Below are positions 20,330-29,587 of a stretch of DNA of 64,000 nucleotides, one piece after another. The translations under genes were made by a program, and so were the position numbers. The notes beneath the pieces are model-generated. The model saw only the letters and a program-made list of their open reading frames with translations, did not search any database and had not been told where the DNA came from. Position 1 is the stretch's first letter, and the number at the start of each line of letters is the position of its first letter. The stretch comes from Amycolatopsis methanolica 239 (GTDB lineage: Bacteria; Actinomycetota; Actinomycetes; Mycobacteriales; Pseudonocardiaceae): the NCBI RefSeq assembly GCF_000739085.1, contig NZ_CP009110.1, positions 2,914,001-2,978,000 of the forward strand, read 5' to 3'.

Positions 20330-20522
20330 GGCGCACGGCCAGGCCGAGACGCAGTTGGCGAGCGTGCGCCCGGGACGCAGCGCGGGGAACAGCAGACGGG
20401 CGGCTCCGTTGGCCGCGTGGACGGTGCCGTCCGGCGGCGAGCTGGGCGGGGTACGGCGCACCGTCCCAGCCCGCGTCGATCCCGGCGGGGGAGGCGGAAA
20501 CGAGACGGCCGGATTCAGTCAA
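20330..20522 (-). pseudogene. Short remnant, possibly PAS-domain protein N terminus
   Basis: On the - strand a start near 20522 (MTESGRLVSASP) and, in another frame, DGTVHAANGAARLLFPALRP look like pieces of a PAS-type sensor segment. No intact frame connects them and nothing downstream is recognisable. The call is weak. Confidence 0.25.
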
Positions 20523-20658
20523 GACCGGGGCGCGGCGTGCCCGCTCCCTTCGAAGTTGTCGGGGACTGCCTCGTCACCAGCTTCCCCCGGCGCGCCGGAC
20601 GGGGGTAAACCGGGGGCCGGTGATCAACCGCGGCCGGCCGGTCCGGTACCCGCGCTGG

Positions 20659-21858
20659 TCACGGGAGCCAGCGGGCGGGGTCGGTGAGGACCCCGGCCAG
20701 TTCCCGGTACGCGGCGCCGGTCGCGCCGGGGGCGGGGATGTTCTTCCCGGCGTGGATCGCGGGCGGGGTCCACCGGGCGGACAGCACGCGTTCCCGCAGG
20801 CGGCTCTCCAGCTCCGGCCGCAGCAGGTCCGCCACCTGCGCCAGGTGCCCGCCGAGCACCACCGTCGGGATGTCCAGGACGTTGATCACCCCGGCCAGCG
20901 CCACGCCGAGCGCCCGTGCCGCCGCGGTCACCGCCTCCCGCGCCCGCGCGTCGCCCGAGGCGGCGAGTTCCGCCAGGTGCGCCAGGGTCGACGCGGGTGT
21001 CAGGCCGGCGGCGGCGAGCAGCGCGTCCCGGCCGGCGTAGGTCTCCAGGCAGCCCGTCGACCCGCAGCGGCAGGCCGGGCCGGCGGGGTCGACGCACACG
21101 TGGCCGATCTCGCCTGCCCACCCGTGCCGCCCGGCCATCACCTCGCCGCCGACGACGGCCGCGCCGCCGATGCCGATCTCGCCGGACAGGTACACGAAGT
21201 CCGGGAACGGGCCCGGCCGCCCCGGCGCGACCTCGGCGACGGTGCGGGCCGCGAGGCTGGCCTCGTTGCCCACCCGCAGCGGCAGCCCGGCCACCGCGGC
21301 CGGGTCGAGCAGTTCCGCCGGCCGCACGCCGGACCAGCCGAGGTTCGGCGCGCGCAGCAGTGTGCCGGTGGCGGCCGCGACGATGCCGGGCAGTGCCAGG
21401 CCCGCCCCGACCAGCCGCAGGCCTTCGGGCAGCCCGGCCAGCACCCGCGCGGACAGCGCGCCCAGGCGGTCCAGGGCCGCTTCCGGATCGCTTTCCACCA
21501 GGTCGGCGTACTCCAGCGACTCGGCGACGACACGGCCCCGCAGGTCGACCACCCGCACGGCGAGGAACCCGGCGTTGACCTGCAGCCCGACCGCGGCCAG
21601 CCGGGAGCCGGGCACCAGGGGAGTGGCCGGACGGCCGCGCCTGCCGCCGCCGTCCGGCTCGATCTCGCCGAGCACCCCGCCCGCGACCAGCTCGTCGGCC
21701 AGCCGCGTGGCGGTGGTGCGGGTCATCGAGGTCGCCGCCGCCACGTCCGCCCGCGACAACGGCCTGGCGGACGCGCACACGGTGCGCGCCACCAGCGCCA
21801 GGTTGCTCGCCCGCAGGCTGGACTGGCGGGCGCTCGTCTGCTGATCGAGGGCGGTCAC
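20659..21858 (-). CDS. ROK family transcriptional regulator (XylR-like)
   Basis: Sugar-responsive repressor: an N-terminal winged helix (LSRADVAAATSMTRTTATRL, residues 30-49) followed by a ROK sugar-kinase-like domain, with the zinc motif CRCGSTGCLE near 275 and GHVCVDPAGPACRC before it. GTG 21858 is chosen because VTALDQQTSARQSSLRASNL matches ROK repressor N termini and the frame upstream is non-coding in style. It lies 48 bases downstream of xylA on the same strand, so it most likely controls xylose genes. A perfect 14-base-arm palindrome fills that gap. Confidence 0.85.
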   Translation of the reverse strand: MTALDQQTSARQSSLRASNLALVARTVCASARPLSRADVAAATSMTRTTATRLADELVAGGVLGEIEPDGGGRRGRPATPLVPGSRLAAVGLQVNAGFLAVRVVDLRGRVVAESLEYADLVESDPEAALDRLGALSARVLAGLPEGLRLVGAGLALPGIVAAATGTLLRAPNLGWSGVRPAELLDPAAVAGLPLRVGNEASLAARTVAEVAPGRPGPFPDFVYLSGEIGIGGAAVVGGEVMAGRHGWAGEIGHVCVDPAGPACRCGSTGCLETYAGRDALLAAAGLTPASTLAHLAELAASGDARAREAVTAAARALGVALAGVINVLDIPTVVLGGHLAQVADLLRPELESRLRERVLSARWTPPAIHAGKNIPAPGATGAAYRELAGVLTDPARWLP

Positions 21859-21877
21859 GGCGGCGATCCTAACCGGC

Positions 21878-21910
21878 GCTGAATTCGTCCAGTCGATGGA
21901 CGAATTCAGC
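21878..21910. promoter_or_regulatory. Perfect palindrome between xylA and its ROK regulator
   Basis: Arms GCTGAATTCGTCCA and TGGACGAATTCAGC, 14 bases each, with a five-base centre. It overlaps the xylA stop codon and lies 20 bases upstream of the regulator start. It may be an operator for the regulator; a hairpin terminator for xylA is the alternative. The half-site TTCGTC/GACGAA recurs at 24369-24393. Confidence 0.6.
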
Positions 21911-23084
21911 CGATGAGGTGCTCGAGCGCGAGCTGCTGCAGCTGGACGAACCCGTAGTCGCGCTGGGCCGCCTTCTCCGGGTCGAAGCCGTCGTCGGCGG
22001 CCAGGAAGTCCGTCACCGACTCGCCCGCGCCCAGCGTCGGCTCGGCCAGTTCGAGGACCCCAGCCCGGTCCCACGCCTCGCGGACGCGCGGGTCTTCGCG
22101 GAAGGCCTTAGCCTTCTCCGCCAGCATCAGGTAGGTCGACATGCACGCCCGCGCCGAGTCCCAGATGCCGTCCAGGTACTCGGTGCGCGAGGGCTTGTAG
22201 TCGAAGTGCCGCGGGCCGGTGTAGCGGGGTGCGTCCGGGGAGCCGGGGAAGCCGTTCTCCAGCAGGTCCACTGTGAAGAACGCGGAGATCAGGTCGCCGT
22301 GGCCGAACACCAGGTCCTGGTCGTACTTGAGGCCGCGCTGGCCGTTGAGGTCGATGTGGAACAGCTTGCCGCTCCACATGGCCTGGCCCAGCGCGTGCGT
22401 GTAGTTGAGGTTGGCCATCTGCTCGTGCCCGGTCTCCGGGTTGAGGCCGACGATGTCGCCGTGCTCCAGCTGCGCGATCAGCGCCAGCGCGTGGCCCACG
22501 GTGGGCAGGAAGATGTCGCCGCGCGGCTCGTTCGGCTTGGGCTCCAGGCCGATCCGCAGGTCATAACCCTGCGACTTGATGTAGCCGGCGACGGTGTCCA
22601 GGCCCTCCTTGTAGCGCTCGAACGCGGCGTGGATGTCCTTCGAGCCGTCGTACTCGGAGCCCTCGCGGCCGCCCCACATGACGAACGTGCTCGCGCCCAT
22701 CTCGGCGGCGATGTCGACGGCCTGCAGCACCTTGCGCAGCCCGAAGCGGCGCACGCCGCGGTCGTTGGAGGTCAGGCCGCCGTCCTTGAACACCGGGTGG
22801 CTGAACGTGTTGGTGGTGACCATCTCGATCACCAGGCCCGCCTTGTCGGCGGCGTCCTTGAGCCGTCCGGTGAGCCGCTGCTTCGTGGCCAGGTCGGCGT
22901 CGAAGGGGAAGACGTCGTTGTCGTGGAAGGTGATGCCCCACGCGCCCAGCTCGGCGAGCTTGTCGGAGTACTCCCACGGGTCCAGCGCCGGGCGGCTCGG
23001 GCCGCCGAAGGGGTCCGTGCCGGTCCAGCCCACGGTCCACAGGCCGAACGAGAACTTGTCCTCAGGGGTCGGTTGGCGCACCAT
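21906..23084 (-). CDS. xylA: Xylose isomerase
   Basis: Interconverts D-xylose and D-xylulose (and glucose/fructose) with two divalent metals. The 392-residue protein shows the catalytic ITFHDND (H54, D57), [10 protein letters not shown] near 132, the metal site [12 protein letters not shown] near 178, NPETGHEQM near 215 and HIDLNGQ near 243, all typical of the short actinobacterial class I enzymes. ATG 23084 follows GGAGGAG. No xylulokinase gene is in the window, so the pathway is completed elsewhere. Confidence 0.96.
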   Translation of the reverse strand: MVRQPTPEDKFSFGLWTVGWTGTDPFGGPSRPALDPWEYSDKLAELGAWGITFHDNDVFPFDADLATKQRLTGRLKDAADKAGLVIEMVTTNTFSHPVFKDGGLTSNDRGVRRFGLRKVLQAVDIAAEMGASTFVMWGGREGSEYDGSKDIHAAFERYKEGLDTVAGYIKSQGYDLRIGLEPKPNEPRGDIFLPTVGHALALIAQLEHGDIVGLNPETGHEQMANLNYTHALGQAMWSGKLFHIDLNGQRGLKYDQDLVFGHGDLISAFFTVDLLENGFPGSPDAPRYTGPRHFDYKPSRTEYLDGIWDSARACMSTYLMLAEKAKAFREDPRVREAWDRAGVLELAEPTLGAGESVTDFLAADDGFDPEKAAQRDYGFVQLQQLALEHLIG

Positions 23085-23092
23085 CGCAGCTC

Positions 23093-23114
23093 CTCCGAGT
23101 TTTGTTTTTCGGAG
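23093..23114. promoter_or_regulatory. Inverted repeat overlapping the xylA leader
   Basis: CTCCGA and TCGGAG arms separated by ten T-rich bases lie 8-30 bases before the xylA ATG and include the ribosome site. A repressor bound here would block xylA expression. The A/T-rich centre stands out from the surroundings. Confidence 0.4.
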
Positions 23115-23145
23115 TAACTTATTTGCCGGTGGTGCGGACAGTCAA

Positions 23146-23173
23146 GGGCCGGTGGCGGATGCGCCACCGGCCC
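23146..23173 (-). terminator. Terminator hairpin after the ABC ATPase gene
   Basis: Perfect 12-base-pair stem (GGGCCGGTGGCG / CGCCACCGGCCC) with a GATG loop, located 18 bases downstream of the ABC ATPase stop on the - strand. It separates that gene from xylA. Confidence 0.7.
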
Positions 23174-23190
23174 CTCGTGGTGTCGTCGTG

Positions 23191-24297
23191 TCAGTCGGCC
23201 GACGGCAGCCGCTCACCCGTCTCGGGGTGGAAGGCGTGGACCTCCTCGGCGTCGCCGACCGCGATCTGGACGGTCTCGCCCAGCTGCGGCGGGCGGCGGC
23301 CGTCGGCGCGGACCACGAAGCGCTCCACGCGGTCGCCGATCTTCACGCCGCCGTGGATGTAGGCGTCCGCGCCCAGCTCCTCGACCAGTTCGACGGTCAG
23401 CTTCGCCGCCTGCTCACCCGCGCCGGCCAGGCGCAGCGACTCCGGCCGCAGGCCCAGCGTCACCGACTCCACCCCGGCCGAGCGGGCCGCGGCGAGCGTC
23501 GCGCGGGGGAGCGGCACGGTCAGCCCGTCGAGCTGTGCGCCGTCCGGCGTGAGAGCGACCGTCTTGAGGTTCATCGCGGGCGAGCCGATGAAGCCGGCTA
23601 CGAAGGCGTTGCGCGGGCGCTCGTACAGGTTGCGCGGGGTGTCGCACTGCTGGAGCTTGCCGTCCTTGAGCACCGCGACCCGGTGGCCCATCGTCATGGC
23701 CTCGACCTGGTCGTGCGTCACGTAGATGGTGGTGGTGCCCAGGCGCTTCTGTAGCGCGGCGATGTTCGCGCGGGTCTCCACGCGCAGCTTCGCGTCCAGG
23801 TTGGACAGCGGCTCGTCCATCAGGAACACGGCGGGCTCGCGGACGATCGCGCGGCCCATGGCGACGCGCTGGCGCTGACCGCCGGAAAGCGCTTTCGGTT
23901 TCCGGTCCAGGTACGGGGTCAGGTCGAGCAGGGCGGCTGCCTCGCGCACCCGCTCGGCGATCTTGGCCTTGGAGACCCGCTTGAGCTTGAGCGCGAAGCC
24001 CATGTTCTCGGCGACCGTCATGTGCGGGTAGAGCGCGTAGGACTGGAACACCATCGCGATGTCGCGGTCCTTCGGCGGGACGGCGGTGACGTCCTTGCCG
24101 TCGATGTGGATGGCGCCCTCGTCGACGTCCTCCAGGCCGGCGAGCATGCGCAGGGCGGTCGACTTGCCCGAGCCCGACGGGCCCACCAGAACCAGGAACT
24201 CGCCGTCGGCGATGTCGAGATCGAGGCTGTCCACGGCCCGGACCGGCGGGTTGCCGGGGTAGAGCCGCGACGCCTGCCGGTAGCTGACCTCAGCCAT
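23191..24297 (-). CDS. Sugar ABC transporter ATPase (MsiK/UgpC-like)
   Basis: Cytoplasmic ATPase of a carbohydrate importer. Walker A GPSGSGKST at residues 39-47, Q-loop VFQSYALYPHMTV near 84, signature LSGGQRQR near 137, Walker B VFLMDEPLSNLDAK near 157, and a C-terminal regulatory OB-fold domain (TLGLRPESLRL near 280). Its 368 residues fit MsiK/UgpC ATPases, which often serve several permeases. No permease or binding protein is adjacent, so it probably energises transporters encoded elsewhere. It is divergent from a second ROK regulator. Confidence 0.9.
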   Translation of the reverse strand: MAEVSYRQASRLYPGNPPVRAVDSLDLDIADGEFLVLVGPSGSGKSTALRMLAGLEDVDEGAIHIDGKDVTAVPPKDRDIAMVFQSYALYPHMTVAENMGFALKLKRVSKAKIAERVREAAALLDLTPYLDRKPKALSGGQRQRVAMGRAIVREPAVFLMDEPLSNLDAKLRVETRANIAALQKRLGTTTIYVTHDQVEAMTMGHRVAVLKDGKLQQCDTPRNLYERPRNAFVAGFIGSPAMNLKTVALTPDGAQLDGLTVPLPRATLAAARSAGVESVTLGLRPESLRLAGAGEQAAKLTVELVEELGADAYIHGGVKIGDRVERFVVRADGRRPPQLGETVQIAVGDAEEVHAFHPETGERLPSAD

Positions 24298-24368
24298 TGG
24301 GGACCGCCCTTCGCGTCACGTCGTCGTACCCGGACTGTCTATCCGGGCGGCCGCGGTGCTGGCCAGAG

Positions 24369-24393
24369 TTCGTCAATTCACTAAACTGACGAA
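24369..24393. promoter_or_regulatory. Putative ROK operator in divergent promoter
   Basis: TTCGTCA and TGACGAA arms around an 11-base AT-rich centre, between the divergent ABC ATPase and ROK genes. The TTCGTC/GACGAA halves match those inside the palindrome beside the first ROK gene. It ends two bases before a possible GTG start of the ROK gene. Confidence 0.5.
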
Positions 24394-24403
24394 TGTGGAG
24401 GCG

Positions 24404-25528
24404 ATGGGCGCACAAGCGATGCGGCGGCACAACGTCGCGCTGGTCATGGAGCTGATCGCCAGGGACGCGCCGGTGTCGCGGGTCGAGCTGGCGCAGCGGA
24501 CGGGGCTGACGAAGGCGACGGTGTCCAGCCTGGTCGCGGAGCTGACCGGGGCCGAGCTGGTGCGGGACCTCGGGCCGGAGCCGGGCCGCGCGCCGGGACG
24601 TCCGGCGGGGCGGCTGGTGCTGGACCCGTACGGGCCGGTGGCGCTGGGGCTGCAGTTCGGGTCCGGGCACATCGCCGGGGTGATCCTGGACCTGTCGGGG
24701 CGGCCGCTGGCGCGGGAGCTGCGGCGGTTCGACGTGGCCGGGGCCGGTGCGGCGGAGGGTGCGCGCGCGGCGCGGCCGGTGCTGCGGCGGTTGTTCGACG
24801 AGGCGACCACGGCCGGGCGGCTGGTTGCCGGGGTGGGGGTCGCGGTCGGCGGGCTGGTGTCGCGCGGGCTGGTGACGGCGTTGCCGCTGGGCTGGCGCGG
24901 GGTCGACGTGCGGGCGCTGGTGGCGGGGGAGTTGCGGGCGCTGGACCTGCACGGGCTGGACGTGCTGGTGGCCGGCGAGGTGGCGTGCGCGGCGCTGGCG
25001 GAGTACCAGGCCGGGGCGGCGCGGGACTGGTGGTACCTCGGCGGCGAGGAGGTGATCGGGCTCGCGCCGCTGAACCCGGCGGTCGAACTGGCCGGCGACC
25101 TGGGGCACGTCCCGGTGCGGCGCCGGGGTGAGGTGTGCGCCTGTGGCGGGCGGGGGTGCCTGGAGGTGTACGCGGGCCGCGCCGGGATGGCGGCGTCGGC
25201 GGGCGTGGCGGACGCGGGGGCGGAGGAACCGCTGGTCTCGCGGGTCCGCACGCGAGATCCCGCGGCGATGCGCGCGCTGGACCGAGCAGCCGAGGCCCTG
25301 GCCGACGCGCTGGTGGCGGTGCGCGCACTGCTCGCCCCGGAGACGATCGTGCTTGGCGGACGACTCGCGGCCTTCGGGGAACCCTTCCGGCAGCGCGTGG
25401 TGGAGCGGCTGGCGCCGGGGCTGACGCTGCGCCCGGCGAAGCTGGGGGCAGACGCGGCCCTCCGCGGCGCGGCGGGCAGCGTGATCGCTCGGGTGGTGGC
25501 AGACCCGCTGGCCTGGATCGAGGGCTGA
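24404..25528 (+). CDS. ROK family transcriptional regulator
   Basis: Second ROK-type regulator in the sugar region. N-terminal winged helix (VSRVELAQRTGLTKATVSSL near residues 25-44), then a kinase-like domain with VAVGGLVSRG near 160 and the zinc motif CACGGRGCLE near 246. Start choice is uncertain: ATG 24404, GTG 24395 or ATG 24419; MRRHNVALVMEL at the third matches many ROK repressors. It is divergent from the MsiK-like ATPase and probably controls it. The coding sequence is extremely GC rich. Confidence 0.85.
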   Translation: MGAQAMRRHNVALVMELIARDAPVSRVELAQRTGLTKATVSSLVAELTGAELVRDLGPEPGRAPGRPAGRLVLDPYGPVALGLQFGSGHIAGVILDLSGRPLARELRRFDVAGAGAAEGARAARPVLRRLFDEATTAGRLVAGVGVAVGGLVSRGLVTALPLGWRGVDVRALVAGELRALDLHGLDVLVAGEVACAALAEYQAGAARDWWYLGGEEVIGLAPLNPAVELAGDLGHVPVRRRGEVCACGGRGCLEVYAGRAGMAASAGVADAGAEEPLVSRVRTRDPAAMRALDRAAEALADALVAVRALLAPETIVLGGRLAAFGEPFRQRVVERLAPGLTLRPAKLGADAALRGAAGSVIARVVADPLAWIEG

Positions 25529-25564
25529 GTAGTCGCCCTGCTCTCGGGCCGCTCGCGATGCGGT

Positions 25565-26557
25565 AGATTTCGCCGCTCGTGGTCACCACCTTCGCCCGCG
25601 CGTGTTCGGTCTCCAGGTAGCGGATCGCCTCCGCCGCCTTCTCCAGCGGGAAGTCGCGGTCGATCACCGGCTCCACCCGGCCCGCCTCGATCAGCTCGGT
25701 CAGCGACGCGAGCGGCTGCCGGTTCGACGAGCCGGAGAAATCCGCGATCCGCTGCCGGGTGAACCGGGACGTGAGCCGCCCGCGGATGATCAGGCCCATT
25801 GGGCCGAAGACGCTGCCGCCGCGCGACACGCCTCCGCCGGAAAGCAGGAGCGTGCCCTCGGCGTCAGGACCCGGCGCAGGTCCGCGAGCGAGCGGTTGCC
25901 GACGAGGTCCAGCACCAGCTCGTAGCGGCTCGGGCCCCTGGTGAAGTCCTCGCGCGTGTAGTCGACCACGTGATCGGCGCCAAGCGAGGTCACCAGTTCG
26001 GCGTTGCGCATGCTGCACACCGCGGTCACCGTCGCGCTCAGCGCCTTCGCGATCTGCACCGCGAACGTGCCCACCCCGCCGGACGCGCCGTTGACCCGGA
26101 CGTGCTGGCCCGCCTGCAACCGCCCGGCGGCGCGCAGGCCCACGAGTGCGGTGCTGCCGGCGAGCGGCACCGCGGCGGCCTGCTCGAAGGTGAGCTTCGC
26201 CTGCTTGGGCGCCAGCCGTTCCGCGGGCACGCACACGTACTCGGCGAAGGCGCCGTCGGACTCGCCGGTGTCGCCGTACACCTCGTCGCCGGGGGACAGG
26301 CCGGTGACGCCGTCCCCCACCGCGTCGACGACGCCGGCCACGTCCCGGCCCCGGATGCGGAACCGCGGGCCACGCAGGGAGCGCGCGGGGAGGCGGAGGA
26401 CGTAGGGGGCGCCGCGCATGACGTGCCAGTCGTAGGCGTTGACCGCGGCCGCGCGCACGCGGACGAGGACCTCGCCGGACGAGGGCCGCGGCTGGGCGGT
26501 TTCCCGCCGGGAGAGCGCGTCGGGTGAGCCGTACCGGTCCTGGACGATCGCCTTCAT
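25565..26557 (-). pseudogene. Frameshifted NADPH:quinone reductase-like zinc-less dehydrogenase
   Basis: Medium-chain quinone oxidoreductase, normally about 320 residues. From ATG 26557 the N-terminal part is intact (MKAIVQDRYGSPDAL, VNAYDWHVMRG, the nucleotide site VNGASGGVGTFAVQIAKAL). Near 25877 one base is missing: the frame runs out in VLTPRARSCF, while the correct continuation EGTLLLSGGGVSRGGSVFG and the C-terminal PVIDRDFPLEKAAEAIRYLE are found one frame over. The natural stop is also lost after KVVTTS. Either a recent pseudogene or a sequencing error. Confidence 0.75.
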
Positions 26558-26639
26558 CGGAAGCCTCCGTGTCGTGGCGGTAAAGGCGATCCCGGTAAAA
26601 CCGGTATCGGGGACACCCCTGGCGTTCTAGGCTCTGCCG

Positions 26640-27332
26640 ATGATCGTCATCCTCGTCCCCGGCTTCTGGCTCGGCGCGTCGTCCTGGCGCGACGTGGAAC
26701 CCCCGCTGACCGCCGCCGGCCACACCGTGCGCGCGCTGACCCTGCCCGGCCTCGACGCGGACGCCGACCGCTCCGGGATCGGCGTGCGTGACCACGTCGC
26801 CGCCATCGTGGCCGCGATCGACGCGGAGAACGAGCCGGTGGTCCTGGTCGGTCACTCCGGCGGCGGGCCCCTCGTCTACGCCGCCGCCGATGCCAGGCCG
26901 GACCGCGTGGCGCGGATCGTGTTCGTCGACGCCGGGCCGTTGACCAGTGGCGCGTCCATCAACGACGCCCTGCCCGCCGAGGGCGCCGACGTGCCGCTGC
27001 CGGACTGGGCGGCGTTCGAGGAAGCCGAGCTGGCCGGCCTCACCGGCGAGCTGCGCGAGCGGATGCGCGCCGAGGCGGTTCCCCAGCCGGCCGCCGTGAC
27101 CCGTGAACCGGTCGAGCTGTCCGACGAGCGCCGCCGTGCCATCCCGGCGACGGTGATCTGCACGTCGATGCCCGCCGCCCAGGTGCGTGAGCTGATCGCC
27201 GCGGAGCACCCGTACATGGCCGAGCTCGCGGCGATGAGCGACGTGGATCTGGTCGACCTGCCGACCGGGCACTGGCCCCAGTTCAGCAGGCCGGCCGACC
27301 TCGGCGCGGCGATCGTGGCCGCGCTCGGTTAG
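26640..27332 (+). CDS. Alpha/beta hydrolase
   Basis: Small esterase-like alpha/beta hydrolase of 230 residues. LVPGFWLGASSW near the N terminus forms the oxyanion region, the nucleophile elbow is GHSGGG (S73), and the terminal histidine is in GHWPQFSRP (H211). ATG 26640 is at the natural N terminus. It is divergent from the frameshifted quinone reductase, with 82 bases between them. Substrate unknown. Confidence 0.8.
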   Translation: MIVILVPGFWLGASSWRDVEPPLTAAGHTVRALTLPGLDADADRSGIGVRDHVAAIVAAIDAENEPVVLVGHSGGGPLVYAAADARPDRVARIVFVDAGPLTSGASINDALPAEGADVPLPDWAAFEEAELAGLTGELRERMRAEAVPQPAAVTREPVELSDERRRAIPATVICTSMPAAQVRELIAAEHPYMAELAAMSDVDLVDLPTGHWPQFSRPADLGAAIVAALG

Positions 27333-27361
27333 TCCACTTCGGATTTCCGCGGTCTCCGCGG

Positions 27362-27823
27362 TCAGGCGACGTGGATCACCGGGGCGTGGTGGACCGGGAA
27401 GTTCACCGAGTTCGCGATGAAGCACAGCTCGTGTGCCCGGTGGTGTAGCTCGGCCGCCTTGTCCGCCGCGCTCGCGTCGGTGATGGTGACCTCGGGGTGC
27501 AGTGTCACCTCGGTGAAGTGCCCGCCGCCGCCGGGCGTTTCGGCCATGCGGCCGGTCGCGGTGTCCCGGTAGCCGGTGACGGTGATGCCGTGCCGGGCGC
27601 ACAACGCCAGGTAGGTCAGCAAGTGGCACTGCGACAGCGACGCCACCAGCAGTTCCTCGGGGTTCCAGCGGGCCGGGTCGCCCAGGAAGGCCGGGTCCGC
27701 GGTCGCGGCGATGGGCGGCTTGCCCTCGGCGGTGACGTCGTGGCCGCGGTCGTATGCGCGGTAACCCCCGGCGGTGGAGCCGTGCCAGGTGACCGTGACC
27801 TCGTAGCCGTGTTCCTTGCTCAT
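27362..27823 (-). CDS. OsmC family peroxide-resistance-like protein
   Basis: Thiol peroxidase-fold protein expected to reduce organic hydroperoxides. The two conserved cysteines are in SLSQCHLL (C66) and HELCFIANS (C134), with the companion Arg/Glu region WNPEELLVA near residue 53. Length 153 is normal for this OsmC subgroup. ATG 27823 overlaps the stop of the upstream GntR gene by four bases, so both form one operon. Confidence 0.88.
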   Translation of the reverse strand: MSKEHGYEVTVTWHGSTAGGYRAYDRGHDVTAEGKPPIAATADPAFLGDPARWNPEELLVASLSQCHLLTYLALCARHGITVTGYRDTATGRMAETPGGGGHFTEVTLHPEVTITDASAADKAAELHHRAHELCFIANSVNFPVHHAPVIHVA

Positions 27824-28455
27824 CGGGGTGTTCCTCCCGGTAGTGCGGACAGGGTGCTCAGGACGTGGTCGCGGGCCAGGGCCGCGGCCTCCGGCCCGTC
27901 CCCCGCGGTGATAGCTGCCACGAGGCGGCGGTGCTCGTCATCGACCTGGCCGGTGCGGCTGGGGGCCGTCAGGGAGTCCTGTGTGGACACGAGGATCCGG
28001 TCCCACACGCGGTCGAGGAAGCCCAGTGCGAGGGAGTTCCCGGCGAGGACCGCGACGTGCCGGTGGAACTCGCGGTTGTGCCGCACACCGGCGATCAGGT
28101 CGCCGGCCCGGGTGGCGCGGTCGGCGTCGTCGGCGTGACCGGTCAGCCGGGCCAGCGCGGCGGGCGCGGTCTCGCCCGCCCGCTGCCGCTGGGCGGCCAG
28201 TTCAGCGGTAAGCGCTTCCAGGGAGGCGCGGACGAGATAGGCCTCGCGTAGTTCCGCATCGCTCAGCCGGATCACGGTGACGCCCCGCTGCCCGCTTTCG
28301 ACCAGGCCGTCGCTTTCCAGGCGCCGCAACGCCTCCCGCACGGGCGTGCGGCTCACGTCGAGCCGCTGCGACAGGTCGAGTTCGGTGAGGCGCTGCCCGG
28401 GCGGGAAGGCTCCGCCGACGATCAGTTCCCGCACGCGGTCGTACGTCGTCTCCAC
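27820..28455 (-). CDS. GntR family regulator, FCD subfamily
   Basis: Repressor with an N-terminal winged helix ([20 protein letters not shown] near residues 22-41, then [11 protein letters not shown]) and an FCD ligand domain with the metal-site residues around [10 protein letters not shown] near residue 128. GTG 28455 ([12 protein letters not shown]) is preferred; an upstream TTG at 28482 would read through the operator-like repeat. It is co-translated with the OsmC gene and divergent from a peptidase E-like gene. Confidence 0.88.
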   Translation of the reverse strand: METTYDRVRELIVGGAFPPGQRLTELDLSQRLDVSRTPVREALRRLESDGLVESGQRGVTVIRLSDAELREAYLVRASLEALTAELAAQRQRAGETAPAALARLTGHADDADRATRAGDLIAGVRHNREFHRHVAVLAGNSLALGFLDRVWDRILVSTQDSLTAPSRTGQVDDEHRRLVAAITAGDGPEAAALARDHVLSTLSALPGGTPR

Positions 28456-28457
28456 GG

Positions 28458-28482
28458 CATGCAGTGTATGCAATGCATGCAA
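28458..28482. promoter_or_regulatory. TGCAT-repeat operator of the GntR regulator
   Basis: A 25-base stretch built of overlapping TGCA/ATGCAT units (GCATGCAGTGTATGCAATGC and four more bases) lies between the divergent gntR and peptidase E-like genes, just before the gntR start. Short symmetric AT-containing sites are typical of FadR/FCD regulators, so autoregulation and control of the divergent gene are likely. Confidence 0.55.
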
Positions 28483-28508
28483 GCGTGGCCAGTCCGTAGG
28501 ATCACGCC

Positions 28509-29252
28509 ATGACAGCCGACGAACCGACGATCCTGGCCACCTCCGGCGGCGTCCGGGCCTCGGCGCGACTGGACTGGGAGGTCGGCCCCCTGACGCGCTA
28601 CGCGGTCGAGCTCGCCGGCGTCACCGGCCGCGCGCCGCGGGTGTGTTTCCTGGGCACCGCCTGCGGCGACGACCGCCGCCTGACCGCGGCCTTCTACGAG
28701 AACGCGTGGCGCGAGGGGTGGGCGGGCAGTCACGTGGCGCTGCTGCCGATGCCGAACGTCGCCGACCTCGCCGGGCACCTGCTGTCCCAGGACGTGATCT
28801 GGGTGTGGGGCGGCAGCGTCGCCGGGCTGCTGGCGCTGTGGCGGCTGCACGGCCTGGACGCGGTGATGCGCGACGCGTGGCAGGCCGGGGTCGTCCTGAC
28901 CGGCGTCTCGGCGGGCTCCATCTGCTGGCACACCGGGGGCACGACCGACTCGTTCGGCCCCGAGCTGCGGCCGGTGACCAACGGGCTCGGCCTGCTCGCG
29001 TGGTCCAACGGCGTCCACCACGACAGCGAACCCGCCCGGCGGCCGCTGTTCCAGTCGCTGGTCGCGGACGGCACGCTGCCGCCCGGCTACGCGACCGACG
29101 ACGGGGCCGGGCTGCTCTACCGCGGCGGCGAACTGGCCGGGGCGCTCGCCGAGCGGGACCGCGCCGGGGCGTTCCGGGTGGAGCGCGGCCCGGACGGCGG
29201 CGCGGTGGAGACACCCCTGGACGTGCGCCGGATCCGCTTACGCACGCGGTGA
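28509..29252 (+). CDS. Peptidase E-like (S51) class I glutamine amidotransferase-fold protein
   Basis: Serine peptidase of the S51/dipeptidase E family or a relative. [10 protein letters not shown] near the N terminus is a family start, [16 protein letters not shown] near residue 97 the substrate loop, and GVSAGS (S134) the nucleophile elbow. A histidine follows in [10 protein letters not shown] near 167. The 247 residues fit. Divergent from gntR-osmC across a GntR operator-like site. Confidence 0.8.
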   Translation: MTADEPTILATSGGVRASARLDWEVGPLTRYAVELAGVTGRAPRVCFLGTACGDDRRLTAAFYENAWREGWAGSHVALLPMPNVADLAGHLLSQDVIWVWGGSVAGLLALWRLHGLDAVMRDAWQAGVVLTGVSAGSICWHTGGTTDSFGPELRPVTNGLGLLAWSNGVHHDSEPARRPLFQSLVADGTLPPGYATDDGAGLLYRGGELAGALAERDRAGAFRVERGPDGGAVETPLDVRRIRLRTR

Positions 29253-29320
29253 CTTCCGGCCCTTCCTGCGCCCCGCCCGGTCGGAGCAGCGTGGAAGCCG
29301 GAGACCACCGGGAGGCTGCC

Positions 29321-29587
29321 ATGCCGGACAAGAACTGGCGCGTCGACATCGTGATCGACGAGCACGAGACGCGAACCCGCGCCACGGCGCGGCTGCGCAC
29401 CGGCGACCGGACCGACCTGGTCGGGATCGGGACGGCCCGCCTCAACCCGGCCGACACCAACGTGCCCGAGATCGGTGACGAGCTGGCCACCGCGCGGGCG
29501 CTCAGCGATCTGGCGCACCGGCTGCTCGACGCGGCCGCGGGCGACATCGAGGACGTGACGCACCAGCCCGCGCACCTGCGGTACTGA
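29321..29587 (+). CDS. DUF1876 domain protein
   Basis: Small 88-residue protein of the actinobacterial DUF1876 family, which has a double-stranded RNA-binding-like fold and no established function. The start [20 protein letters not shown] and the centre [19 protein letters not shown] are characteristic, as is the helical end [16 protein letters not shown] lies about nine bases before ATG 29321. It stands alone. Confidence 0.8.
   Translation: MPDKNWRVDIVIDEHETRTRATARLRTGDRTDLVGIGTARLNPADTNVPEIGDELATARALSDLAHRLLDAAAGDIEDVTHQPAHLRY

Noticed and set aside
24444..27629. Long - strand frame spanning several genes
   Set aside because: Only the part near 25565-25877 has protein sense (the shifted end of the quinone reductase); the rest is Pro/Arg/Gly-rich shadow of the ROK and hydrolase genes.
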